A stretch of 64,000 nucleotides of DNA from Nemophila menziesii (lineage: Eukaryota; Streptophyta; Magnoliopsida; Boraginales; Hydrophyllaceae), in assembly GCA_029959085.1 (NCBI GenBank), contig JARWIR010000092.1:558001-622000 (forward strand), given 5' to 3'. The notes beneath the pieces are model-generated. The model had not been told where the DNA came from and did not search any database. It was given only the letters and a program-made list of their open reading frames with translations. Shown here piece after piece: positions 49,901 to 61,107 of the stretch; within the stretch, counting starts at the first letter, position 1, and the number at the start of each line of letters is the position of its first letter. Made by a program: the position numbers and the translations under genes.

Positions 49901-50457
49901 CTCTTGTTAGTCCATGTATAATACTGCCCTCCATAATTGTGCTCATATAAACTTGAGTCATCTATACAGTCAATGAATTCCTGAGCTCCTTTCTCTAAAT
50001 CAGTGCAATTAACCCTATCTTTAATACTAAGTATTTCATTAAAATCACCCATGAAACACAACTTTTCTTTCTCGAATATCTTACACCAATTCACCATATC
50101 GCTCCACAAAATCCTCCTATCCTCATCTGAGTTACTAGCATAAACCATTCCAATATATAACACTTCATTTCTATCTTTCACATTAATCTGAAGAATCATA
50201 GCTTGAGATGTTTGATCAATCAAATTAATGTCAGCAAATTTCTTGTCCCATATCCTTCCACTATCATCTTTACTATAGTTGTGCATCTTCTTAAGATGAG
50301 AGAAGTGAGCACTTATTATATCAGGATAATTGTTATATTTAAATTTTGTTTCCAAAAGCCCAATTACCTTCACATTATTACTATCTAGAAAACTTTTAAC
50401 ATCTAACTGTCTGAGGAGACTATTAAACCCCCTCACATTCCAAGAAGCAACAATCAT
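46967..50457 (-). pseudogene. LINE ORF2: endonuclease, reverse transcriptase, zinc-binding domain
   Basis: ATG at 50457 starts MIVASWNVRGFNS. Apurinic-type endonuclease: ASWNVRG, LLETKF, FMGDFNEIL and, after a one-base frameshift near 49860, SSSDHCAL. Reverse transcriptase: SPGPDGLN.TFYK, IPKEKDASSVKKFRPIS, NQAAYVGNR, then TAG at 48761-48763 (CAG in relatives), DLQKAYDSVHW, GLRQGDPLAPYLF and FADDLLIF. Between PYLF and FADD the usual ~45-residue stretch is missing, in frame. GLNINYHKSE and RYLGVPL follow, then zf-RVT remnants (NLWSRWVKCNIVRNSCIWAL..., about 47975 to 46967) broken by several frameshifts. No RNase H seen, unlike the U2 LINE. Not functional as it stands. Confidence 0.9.
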
Positions 50458-51660
50458 ATGTTTGGTGGTCTAGTTATCTCTTCCCCACCTTCATGATTGA
50501 TAAAAGTTAGGATATCCTTATCAATCTGACTTTGTTCTCTATCTTGTAGTTTACTAAAAGAGTTTCTTAAAGTAACTGAAGTTGATCCTCCATTATTATC
50601 AGAGATTTTATTGTTCTTTACTACTTGCCACTCATCTACCACTGCTTTCCCCTTATCAATTACATTAGCATTCATTTGTTTGGGCATCCATACCTTTTGG
50701 GTGTTATTACACTTAGTTTCTACATGACCCAACTTATTACACTACTTACACACAATAGGCCTAATTTCATAATCAACTTTGACCTCCTGAAGTTCTTCAA
50801 TACCTATATCAACCCATACACTCTCAGGGAGTTCATCCTTTATATCAATATCTACACAAACTCTGGCATATCCAAGTCTAGTCTTAGTTTCAGTGATATT
50901 ATCCATCTGAATTGGTATTCCAACTCCACTAGCAACATATCCTAACCCTCTTTGTGTCCATAGCTTCATCGGTACATTAATCAATTTCACCCATATAGGA
51001 ATCTTTCTAGTTTATGGAACTGCATTCTAGCTACCCAAGGACGAAGAAGTAACGGCTTACCATTAATATGCCATAACTGCTCGAGAGCTTTGTTGTAAAA
51101 CTGTTGATTCTCAAATTTGAAGACAACACTTCCTTTTAAATTCGATTTGATCTACACTTTACCCATTTTACTCCATTGATACCTCACAAAGTTAGCAATA
51201 GCATAGAACGGAGGTGGATTATCTATGAATTGCCCTATAAGACAGTTCACCCATTGTTCTGCTCCCTCTTCTAAAACATCTTCCGGTGGTTTAACAACCC
51301 TCTTTCTTGAATACTAACCGGTTCATGATGCTCAAGTTTGACTGAGTTCTTTGCGCACCCAAACAATTTTGACCACGAGACACTTTTCGATTTTATTATC
51401 TTCTCAGTTTCAATCAGATCTGTGTCTTCAACTTGTTCTTCTTCAGTTCTACTTTTCGAAACCTCTTCCTTCAACTCTTCAACACTCTCCTCTTTCTCAT
51501 CTTTATATGATTCTGGAGTTTTTAGGAGATTAGAGATGGTTGTTAACATTTCCTTCGTAATATCTCGATACTTCGTCTTCGATTTAGGTTGTTTACTTGA
51601 TCTGTTGTTCACTTTGTTAAATTTCGCAGAATTAAACATTTTTGTCATTGTGAGAGTCAA
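50454..51660 (-). pseudogene. LINE ORF1 with DUF4283 and zinc knuckle
   Basis: MTLTMTKMFNS start at 51660, then a Lys/Glu-rich N-terminus to a frameshift near 51300. Then DUF4283 (QWVNCLIGQF...PPFYAIANF, FKFEN..., ALEQLWHINGKPLLLRPW). A second frameshift near 51010 leads to KLINVPMKLWTQRGLGYVA and RLGYARVCVDI. Last is a CCHC knuckle C..C....H....C (VCK-stop-CNKLGHVETKC) with a TAG at 50742-50744. Another TAG is at 51152-51154. The final TGA overlaps the ORF2 start codon as ATGA (50457-50454). ORF1 proteins of this type bind the element RNA. Confidence 0.88.
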
Positions 51661-51980
51661 CTAAAAGAAACGGAAAAGGAAAAATAAAGGTGTAAAAAAG
51701 GAAAAATCTAGGCGGAGAAAGGTGGAAAGAGATGGAGATGATGTGAAGAAGGGTAGAAAATGGATCGGTGATGAGGGAAAGAGAGAAAATTCTTTGCAAG
51801 ATCCCAGAAATTTTGGAATAAACAAAGAATCTGGATAGGATAAAAGAAATAATTAGAAAAAAGATGTAAAATGTGGTGGAAATTTAAAAAAAGGAAAATG
51901 GAATAATGATTAGTGGATGAATGGGTAGAGAGGATTTTTTAGCTATGTTGACTCTCATTTGACTTTTTTTGGTATCCTAT
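51661..51980 (-). other. LINE 5' untranslated region
   Basis: Purine-rich on the plus strand (pyrimidine-rich in the element's sense), without ORF, between ORF1 and the right target duplication. It should contain the internal L1 promoter, but I see no specific motif. Confidence 0.6.
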
Positions 51981-52231
51981 ATACATAATAAATTTATTAA
52001 CATATAACCATAAGACATTTTAATATTTAAATTTTTTATTATAATTAATAATATAAAATTTATCATTCTATAAAGAGAAACATAACGTTTAAGTTTTAAT
52101 TTTTAATTGTGTCACAAAAAATCAAAAAGAAAAATATAATTGAAAGTACTTAAAAAACATAAATTAAATCACAATTTTTTTGAAATGGTGTCGTACAATA
52201 TAAAAATCATTTGTATTCAGAAAATATCACT

Positions 52232-52546
52232 CTTCCTATTTAAAAACCCTAAGCACCGCCTCCTTCAATTATCATACACACATTTTGATCATCTTCTTCA
52301 TCAACAAAATTTATCTCTTCTAAAGATACTATTAGAAACTCATTTTCTCCTATTTTCTCTACGTTCTTCCAACTTGCTGTCTTATCCACTATCATTCCTC
52401 TTTTTCCTGAACCTAGTCTTTTTCAATATTATGGTGCATCTAAAACTGAGTCATTATTCAAACTTCCATTCTACGAGTCAAATTCAATCGTGTATATGCT
52501 ATCTATCAGATCGATGATCACGACATTTCAGTATTCTTAGGACATG
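52232..52546 (+). promoter_or_regulatory. TATA/leader block, U10 copy
   Basis: cctatttaaaaaccctaagc box, full leader and acatg|gtaaat. The minus-strand L1 now lies about 250 bases upstream. Confidence 0.4.
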
Positions 52547-53289
52547 GTAAATTTTTCTAGTTATTCAATTGCTTTTTATTTATTTTTTTGTAGATAACTT
52601 ATATATCAATTAAAAGAATTTTTTTAATTACTTTTAAAACTCATTAAACACCCATCCACCAATACAAATCCCTAGGTTATACACGGGTGTTGAAAGAGTA
52701 GAAGATGTATCTTTGTGTTATTACTAAAATAGAAATTAAACTCTTATGGAGTTGTTGATTTGTACCAATTAGGTAAAAAATTTAGATCCACCTATCTTGA
52801 TCCACCTACCTTGATCCACCTAGTGTTTTAGATCTAAATTAGGATCCAGCTACATGCTTTAATTTTTTTGCTTCATATTGCACGCCCAAAAAAACACTGC
52901 TACCGAGATGTTATTTATTTTTATAAACCATAAAATTTAGTAAAAATAATTATTTAAAAAATATATGATTATAGAGGAAGGTTTAATCAGACAGACTCCT
53001 TTATTCTATCAAATCCATTACAATTGGTGAGATTGCAGTCTATGTAAAGTACCCCCGTATAGTAGGCTATATTTACTTAAAACAGCTTCCAATTAAATAA
53101 CGCCAATAGATGAATTTTTAGTATGTTATGACTATGTTTAGGAAATATTAAGTTAGGCGGGAATGAAATATTCATTTGTATTTGAAATAAGAATAGAACG
53201 GATTATTACCGTTATGGTCCATGGTGAATTGTATTATATATTGTAATAGTTTGTAGGCTACAAGATATGTGAAAATATAAATAAAGTTC

Positions 53290-53632
53290 TGCCAATTATC
53301 TATGGCCAGTTGAGGAGGAGAAGGAATTCGAGTCTATAATGAAGAAGAATCGACTAACAAAGGGTAAAAGGTTTATAGCACATGCTTTGAAAAGCTTGCC
53401 TTCCCAGACTAGGAAAAGCATTATCAACTACTATCTGAGCATTTTCATTCCAACGCAAATAAGGTTGAAGACTAGTATTTCCAGAGATGAGAAATTTGGC
53501 ACAGATGATGAGGCGGAGGAGGAGATAGTAGCAGATGGAGAAACCATGCCACCAAAGGGTTCAAAGAGGAGAAGTAGATCTCGTAGTTCAAACGCAAAAG
53601 CATCCAAAGCTGAGAAGGGTAGCAGGTTCTAA
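53290..53632 (+). CDS. Captured SANT/Myb-like C-terminal exon, copy E (open, 97 codons from ATG)
   Basis: As copy D, with the acidic tail DDEAEEEIVADGE and the basic end KRRSRSRSSNAKASKAEKG. With copy D it shows the full frame. Its conservation between class C and class D units suggests this is the ancestral form. Confidence 0.5.
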
Positions 53633-53985
53633 ACTGGGGATGTTATGACTATGTTTAGGAAATATTAAGTTAGGCGGGAATGAAATATTCATTTGTATTT
53701 GAAATAAGAATAGGACCGTTATGGTGAATTGTATTATATATTGTAATAGTTTGTAGGCTACATGATATGTAAAAAGATAAATAAAGTTCCTTCTAATCTC
53801 TTTGGTCTTCTCCTTCTTTTTCTCCTTCTTCTTCTATAATTCTCTTCTTCCATTCCATTATGGGAATGTAGATATTCAATAATTATATTACAATATAATC
53901 TATTTAAATACTACAATTTATAATTATTAATAATATATATACAATTATTATTTATAAATCATTTCATTGGTGCTTTCATTGAGTG

Positions 53986-54646
53986 ATGGATGTTAGACTC
54001 AATTATCAATCCATTGATGCAGTACTCAGAATCTTACGAGAAATTGTTCATATCAAATTTAAACGCTTTGATGGTAGTGGTCCAGATGATTGGGTGTTAC
54101 ACGCAAATCGATTTTTTACTATTCATAAAAATGTTGATGACAGCCGTAGATTGGATTTGGCTTCTCTTCACATGGATGGTCCTGCTCTACAGTGGTTTCA
54201 ACAAATAAACAATATTTGTTCATTTCAAAGTTGGGAAGAATTTCTTCGATTATTGAAAATTCGATTTATGCAAAAAAGGATTAATGTAGAGAATATTATT
54301 CTGGAAAATTCACATCAACATGTCGAAAACTGTTCAAATTTCAAAGGAGTTTTGTTTTAAAGCACAATCAAAAATTGATATGAAGTCTATAGAAATGGTT
54401 TCTAGCGTGGATTGCGATAACTTCATTTATTTCCAAGACAATAATTTGATAAATGGAGAAATAAATTATTACATTGATAATCAAATTTCTTGGAAAAATA
54501 TTGACTCCAATATTATTGTAGAGAGGGAATATCTGCATATAGTACTTCGAATAAATCAACTTGTGCTACTTCTAATAAGTGGATCACTTTTTCCCACAAC
54601 GTTATTTCCACTCTTATTCTTCTATATGATCAAATTTCAGGAATAA
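53986..54646 (+). pseudogene. Ty3-gypsy-type gag fragment, copy E
   Basis: Keeps the complete gag core (KRFDGSGPDDW, LASLHMDGPALQWFQ, SWEEFLRLLKIRF). One extra A near 54327 (gtcgaaaactg) shifts frame, ending the first frame at 54360. The downstream part is open in the new frame. Confidence 0.8.
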
Positions 54647-56093
54647 TTTCGTACTTTGCAGAACCATTTTATTAGCAGAACCTTGAGGGCAAGGTTCTTG
54701 AAATAGGGTATGGCAATGTTATGACTATGTTTAGGAAATATTAAGTTAGGCGGGAATGAAATATTCATTTGTATTTGAAATAAGAATAGAACGGTTTATT
54801 ACCGTTATGATCCGTTGTAGTGAATTATATTATATATTGTAATAGTTTGTAGTCTACAAGATATGTGAAAAGATAAATAAAGTTTCCTTCTTATCTCTTG
54901 AGTCTTCATTCTCCTTCTTTTTCTCTCTTTTCTATTCTTCTATTCTATAACTCTTCTACCATTCCATTATGGGAATGTTGATATTCAATAATTATATTAC
55001 ACTATAATCTATGAAAATACTGTAATTAATTATTATTATTATAATTATAATTATTAATCACATATATTTATCTAAATCATCGCATAATACTGGGTAAACC
55101 AAGGGTAATATATTTCGGTTTAAAGAATTTTCGAGTAACCCAAGGGTAGGGTAAAAAAAAGTTTACCTTCGGTTTACCCGCATTAATCAACATTAGTCAA
55201 ACATTTTTAATGCATGAAAAACTTAGAAAAATTACAAAATTTAAAAGAACGATATCATTATACTTCTAAAGATTAAAGTTATAATTTTGACATTACAAAT
55301 CAAGAACTCGTGAATCGAATAGTTCAAATAAGTTACAATCAGTTACAATCATTTTGTTTGAACATCAAAAGCGTAGGTAGACCGGGAACTTGGTAGTGAC
55401 CTTTAGAATATCTTAGAAGCCAAATGAAAAAACTTCTCTCATATGCATGTTTTGTATATATTTTTTATTACATGATTTTTCGGTTTAAGTAACCATAACC
55501 CAATAGATTGAGTAATATACGGGTAAAATACATGGACCCGTAAATTATAAGGTAACCAAATGAGTAAGGTTGGTCATGTAAAATTAACATATGTTTCGGG
55601 TCGGTTTGGTTGAAATTAACTCGGTTTTCGGTTTTGGTAAATTTTTGCTCTGCCATAGACAAAAATGTCATTCCACACTGTCATGATATCACTGCTACAC
55701 CATAAATATAGAAGGAAAAAAATTCAAACCCGTCTTTTCATCATCAATGAAATTGATTTCAATTCCCAACCTAGTCACATCACTTCTTTTATAATTCTTC
55801 AAAATTTAAATTTATGTAAATCCACTCGTGTATAATTTTATACACATATCATTTAATATACAAGGTTTTTTTCCTGGCGTTGCATGTCAATATTTTACAA
55901 TTGTTGTTGAAATGAAAAGGGTAAATTTTCAGTATCTGATCAAATGGTATGTACTCTATTGCCTATCTTTTATATGTTTATGAATAAATTTAAATTTTCT
56001 TCTTAAAAAGAGCAAGTGTGATTTTTGTTTGGATTCATTAATCAATTTTTGATTAAAAAGATAATATATACGTTTTATGTTGATTTAAAGCAG

Positions 56094-56285
56094 GTAAGGA
56101 TGGCCAGAATAGACAAATACATGGGAACCTCTAGAAAATCCATCGTTAATCAAGGATGGCGTTGATGCTTTTGAAGAAAGGTTAGCTATTTTCTCACCAT
56201 AGTGATAGTGCACAAAGAAAGAGAGGTGTAAGAGGTGACAAAGACTTGACATAGTTGTATAGTGGTGTTTAGGGTTTTGTTTATC
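56094..56285 (+). pseudogene. LHP1: LHP1-like chromodomain exon, U10 copy
   Basis: GWPE-stop-TNTWEPLEN and KDGVDAFEERL; CAG acceptor and GTAAGT donor intact. Confidence 0.7.
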
Positions 56286-57033
56286 GTAAGTAACATTTTA
56301 TTAGAGTTAGAAATAAATAAATAGACGTTAATTTTGCATAAATCTTTGATTTTTTTTAATGTCAAAACAACATATATTCTATGAAAAGTCACGTATTATC
56401 AAATGAACTTCAAAATTACAACAATTTTTCCCTTTACATTTATTCTTAGTAATATTTAATCACGAGCTAGATGTTATTTTTTTGGGTTGACTCTGGTCAA
56501 ATATCATATCGTGCCTATAAATTATTATCCATATTCACTATAATTTTAATATGTACCCCATAATACCATAACTCTTACTTCCCCTAAAATATCATATTGT
56601 GCCAAATTCAATCATTTAATCCACTACTCAAAATATTTAACAACCTATAGTACCTAATAGAGAAATAAAACCACTAGCATAATCCCTTTAGCTCAATTTA
56701 CGAACCCACTACCCCAATCACAAACACCGTACGATTTCGAAATATTACCTCTCGTGTACCCTATATTTTAAATGTAAACATAACCCACATTTTTTAAACT
56801 TATCCGGACTATCTGCCACACTACATTAGACAACCCACATCCTGATTTGATATTATAAGTGTTCCATCATCAATCAACTCCTACCATATCCATCTTCCAA
56901 CTTGTTGCAACCTTAAAAAAAGGTAGATCTACCTACTTTTAATATTTTGTCTCATGCAAAAAAAATTCTCATTCACATCACACATTTAGTTAGAATTTTC
57001 AATCCAATTAAGCATCTAGAGTTTATTAATGTG

Positions 57034-58210
57034 TATATGAACCTTTTCGAAATATGAAAATGGATGATGAAGGACAATGCTCCTATTGTTAGTACATGGG
57101 TTCTTTAGTTTAAGTACGAGGTTGATGTTAGAGTAGAGCGTTGCAGATCATTGTTAGCAGATACAATGGTTACTCAATTAAGAAGACTTGAATACCCCTA
57201 GTATATCTTACATATTGTTAGCACATTGGTTCTTCAAAATAGGAACAAGGTTAATGGTAGTGTGAAGCGTTGAAGATCGTGGTTAGTAGATATAATGATT
57301 ACTCGATTACGAGTAATCATTATATCTATTGTTCTCCAATTGCAAAACTCACAAATTTGTAGTGTTAATTATCATTTGTTTCCATAAAACATTGAGCACT
57401 TCCTTAAATGGATGTTTATAACACATTCCTACATGGTAATTTCTATGAAAAATTCTAGACTATAACAACATTATTGGTAAATAGGAGAGAAATTAATTAT
57501 ATGATCTCAAATAGTCCTATCGAAATTAGGTTGCCAAATAATTGTCAACATCATTACAAGAATATGGTTATTCACCTTCACTAGTAAATTATTTATTAAT
57601 CACTAGATGTCATGAACCATCTATAAAATTAGTCTATGTCTATGTCGACGATTTCATTATTTGTTGAAATAATACATGAAAAATATAAGAATTTTAATAT
57701 TTATGAATGAAAAACTTCACATCAAAGACTTGGGCCCTCTAAAATATTTTTTGGTCATGAAGTTTTTACGTTCAAATCAAGGAATTTATATATCTTAAAG
57801 ACAATATGTGTTATACATCTTGAAAGACGATGAAATTTTTTGTTCAAGACCTTCTAAATTTCCAATGGTACAACATTTGAAATTTTAAATTGAAGAATGA
57901 AAGACTTCTCCATAATTCATCATCATAAAAGATATTGCATGTAAGATTGATATATTTCACTATTACCTGACCTAACACAATATTCTAAATGCAGAAATAA
58001 GTATTTTTATGCATATTTGGATGGTGCAACAGATTACTAAAGTAAAACTAAGGAAAGCCTAGACAAGGAATAATATTCACAAATAATAAAAGTCGCTAAG
58101 TGAAATCCTACTTTGATATTGATTGGGCAAGGTACCTCACAACAAGACGCTCGACCACCGAATTTTACATCATGTTAGAAGAATCCATTTTATCTTGGAG
58201 ATCGAAGAAA
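57034..58210 (+). mobile_element. Ty1-copia RT/RNase H relic, U10 copy
   Basis: Full span with YVDD and RNase H end. The middle is identical to U9; the flanks differ. The inverted repeat is near-perfect (ctcgattacgag centre, about 57288). Confidence 0.87.
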
Positions 58211-58248
58211 GAATTTTATAGCGCAATACAGATTTAGATATATTGTTT

Positions 58249-58820
58249 AATGAAAAAGTCATTTCCAGTAGGAAAAGTAAAGAAGAAGACACATAGATAT
58301 TCGAAGATAATTCACCCACGAAAATCGAAGAAGCACTAGAATAATTTTCAGCAGAAGTTCTACATATCACACCTATCAGGCTAAAAAGGAAGCGGGCAAC
58401 AAAAGTTCATAAGAAAATAGAAAAGGTCGGGCCTCTAGATGGAACAAACAACGAACTATCGAAGAGCGTAAGTAAATTGCATCAAAATAAAAAGAACGGA
58501 CATCTGAAATAAATATCTCCGACCACTGAAAGAAAGAGTCAATGTAAAGTGAAGTTGGAATTTCTATTAGCCAAATCTAATCCTACAAGTCAAATACTTG
58601 GAAGATTCTTGATATAGAATTCATCGGGCATTCTAAGGACTTGTGGACAATTGGAGATATTAAAATGAATTTTTTTATAACCATTGTTATTTCGTTAGAA
58701 GAACTGATACAATAAACATACATTGACCAAAGCCAACGGAACCTGACCAACAAATCCAAAAATTCAAATTCAAGATCTAAGAAAGAGAATTAGAATTATA
58801 ATTGAGGCAAAGGCAGTCAT
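58249..58820 (+). pseudogene. Decayed unidentified frame across U10/U11 boundary
   Basis: FEDNSPTKIEEALE-stop-FSAEVLHITPIRLKRKRATKVHKKIEKVGPLDGTNNELS and continuation. Unidentified. Confidence 0.42.
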
Positions 58821-59380
58821 GTAATCTTATAAGCTAGCATTAGAATATCGTATGAATTGATTACTAATGAGTCATATTTCCTAGAAGTTATAATCAACGT
58901 CTCCAACCCAACTAGAAAATGTGATGATATTATTTTACCATTCTTGACGAAATATAATACTATATAATTTTTCTCGCATTCTTTTTTCTTGGAACCATAA
59001 AACATATTCCTTGGACAGGCTAGTTAGACGTCCCTATAGACTAGTGAAATCTAGTATTTTACTCTTATTATTATATTGATTTGTCTATTCTTTCAGATTT
59101 TATCATTAAACCAGTTTTAGTTGAAAAATACATAAATAAATTTATTAACATATAACCATAAGAAATTTTAATATTTAAAATTTTTATTATAATTAATAAT
59201 ATAAATTTATAATTCTATAAAAAGAAACATAACGTTTAAGTTTTAATTTTTAATTGTGTCACAAAAAATCAACAAGAAAAATATAATTGAAAGTACTTAA
59301 AAAAACATAAATTAAATCACAATATTTTTTGAAACGGTGTCGTCCAATATTAAAATCATTTTTATTCAGAAAATATCACC

Positions 59381-59699
59381 CCTCCTACTTAAAACCCTAA
59401 GTAACCACCTCCTTCAATTATCATACACGCATTTTGATCATCTTCTTCATCATTAAATATTTATCTCTTCTAAAGTTACTATTAGAAACTCATTTTCTCC
59501 TATTTGCTCTACATTCTTCCAACTTGCTATCTTTTCCACTATCATTCATCTTTTTCCTGAACCTAGTCTTTTCCAATATTATGGTGCATCTAAAACTGAG
59601 TCATTGTTCAAACTTCCATTCTACGAGTCAAATTCAATCGTGTATATGCTAGCATCTATCAGATCGATGACCACGACATTTCAGTAATCTTAGGACATG
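59381..59699 (+). promoter_or_regulatory. TATA/leader block, U11 copy
   Basis: cctacttaaaaccctaagt box (one A shorter), full-length leader, acatg|gtaaat end. It lacks the leader deletion of U7, so U7's leader probably came from the U5/U6 type through the fusion event. Confidence 0.38.
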
Positions 59700-60380
59700 G
59701 TAAATTTTTCTAATTATTCAATTGCTTTTTATTTATTTTTTTGTCAATAACTTATATATCAATTAAATGAATTTTTTTAATTACTTTATACACACATTAA
59801 ACACCCATCCACCACTACAAATCCCTAGGTTATACACGGGTGTTGAAAGAGTAGAAGATGTATACTTGTGTTATTACCAAAATAGAAATTAAAATCTTAT
59901 GGAGTGGTTGATTTGTAACAATTAGGTAAAAAAATTAGATCCACCTATATTGATCCACCTAGTGTCTTAGATCTAAATTATGATCCACCTACACGCTTTA
60001 AATTTTTTGCTTCATATTGCACGCCCAAAAAAACACTGCTACAGAGATGTTATTTATTTTAATAAACCTTAAAATTTAGTAAAAACAATTATTTAAAAAA
60101 ATATATGATTATAGAGGAAGGTTTAATCTGGTGAGATTGCAGTCTATGTAAAGTACCCTCGTATAATAGGCTATATTTACTTAAAACAGCTTCCAATAAA
60201 ATAAGGCCAATAGGTGAATTTTTAGTATGTTATGACTATGTTTAGGAAATATTAAGTTAGGCGGGAATGAAATTTTCATTTGTATATAAAATAAGAATAG
60301 TATGGCCCGTTATGGTGAATTGTATTATATATTGTAATAGTTTATAGGCTACAAGATATGTGAAAAGATAAATAAAGTTC

Positions 60381-60718
60381 TGCCAATTATCTATGGCCAG
60401 TTGAGGAGGAGAAGGAATTCGAGTCTATAATGAAGAAGAATCGACTAACAAAGGATAACGGTTTATAGCACCTGCTTTGAAAATCTTGCCTTCCCAGACT
60501 AGGAAAAACATTATCAACTACTATCTGAGCGTTTAGATTCCGAGGCAAATAAGGTTGAAGACTAGTATTTCCAGAGATGAGAAATTTGGCAGGATGAGGC
60601 GAAGGAGGAGATAGTAGCAGCTGGAGAAACCATGCCACCAAAGGGTTCAAAGAAGAGAAGTAGATCTCGTAGTTCAAACGCAAAAGCATCCAAAGCTAAG
60701 AAGGGTAGCAGGTTCTAA
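60381..60718 (+). pseudogene. Captured SANT/Myb-like C-terminal exon, copy F (frameshifted)
   Basis: A base loss near 60456 (aaaggataacgg) shifts the frame soon after the ATG; further changes follow near KFG. Confidence 0.5.
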
Positions 60719-61107
60719 AATGGGGGATGTTATGACTATGTTTAGGAAATATTAAGTTAGGCAGGAATAAAATATTCATTTGTATTTGAAATAAGAATAG
60801 GACGGTTTATTACCATTATGGTGAATTGTATTATATATTGTAATAGTTTGTAGGCTACAGGATATGTAAAAAGATAAATAAAGTTCCTTCTAATCTCTTT
60901 GGTCTTCTCCTTCTTTTCCTCCTTCTTCTTCTATAATTCTCTCCTTCTTCTTCTATAATTCTCTTCTTCCATTCCATTATGGGAATATAGATATTCAATA
61001 ATTATATTACAGTATAATCTATTTAAATACTGTAATTTATAATTATTATTATTAATATATATACAATTATTATTTATAAATCATTTCATTGGTGCTTTCA
61101 TTGAGTG

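Larger units (their letters stand above)
46714..51980 (-). mobile_element. Near full-length L1-type LINE in U10
   Basis: Minus-strand insertion of 5.27 kb in the AT-rich spacer. Target duplication atacataaataa (46702-46713) and atacataataa (51981-51991), one base different. The 3' end is on the left (short T5 tract), the 5' UTR on the right (about 51661-51980). Both ORFs are present but damaged. The matching site in U4 and all other units is empty, so it is younger than the array. Confidence 0.92.
53124..55084 (+). mobile_element. Three-LTR non-autonomous LTR element, copy E
   Basis: TAGTA at 53119-53123 and mutated TAATA at 55085-55089. Partial first LTR 53124-53289, second LTR 53641-53966, third LTR 54717-55084. 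Part of the hairpin region is lost in the second LTR (gaataggaccgttatgg). Confidence 0.9.
46225..58652 (+). repeat. Macrorepeat unit U10 (class C, with L1 and LTR element E)
   Basis: A ~5.2-kb unit expanded by a minus-strand L1 and the LTR element. Leader markers match U4. Unlike U4/U5 it keeps the full second spacer and copia relic, so the U4/U5 deletion came after the two class C lineages separated. Confidence 0.93.
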
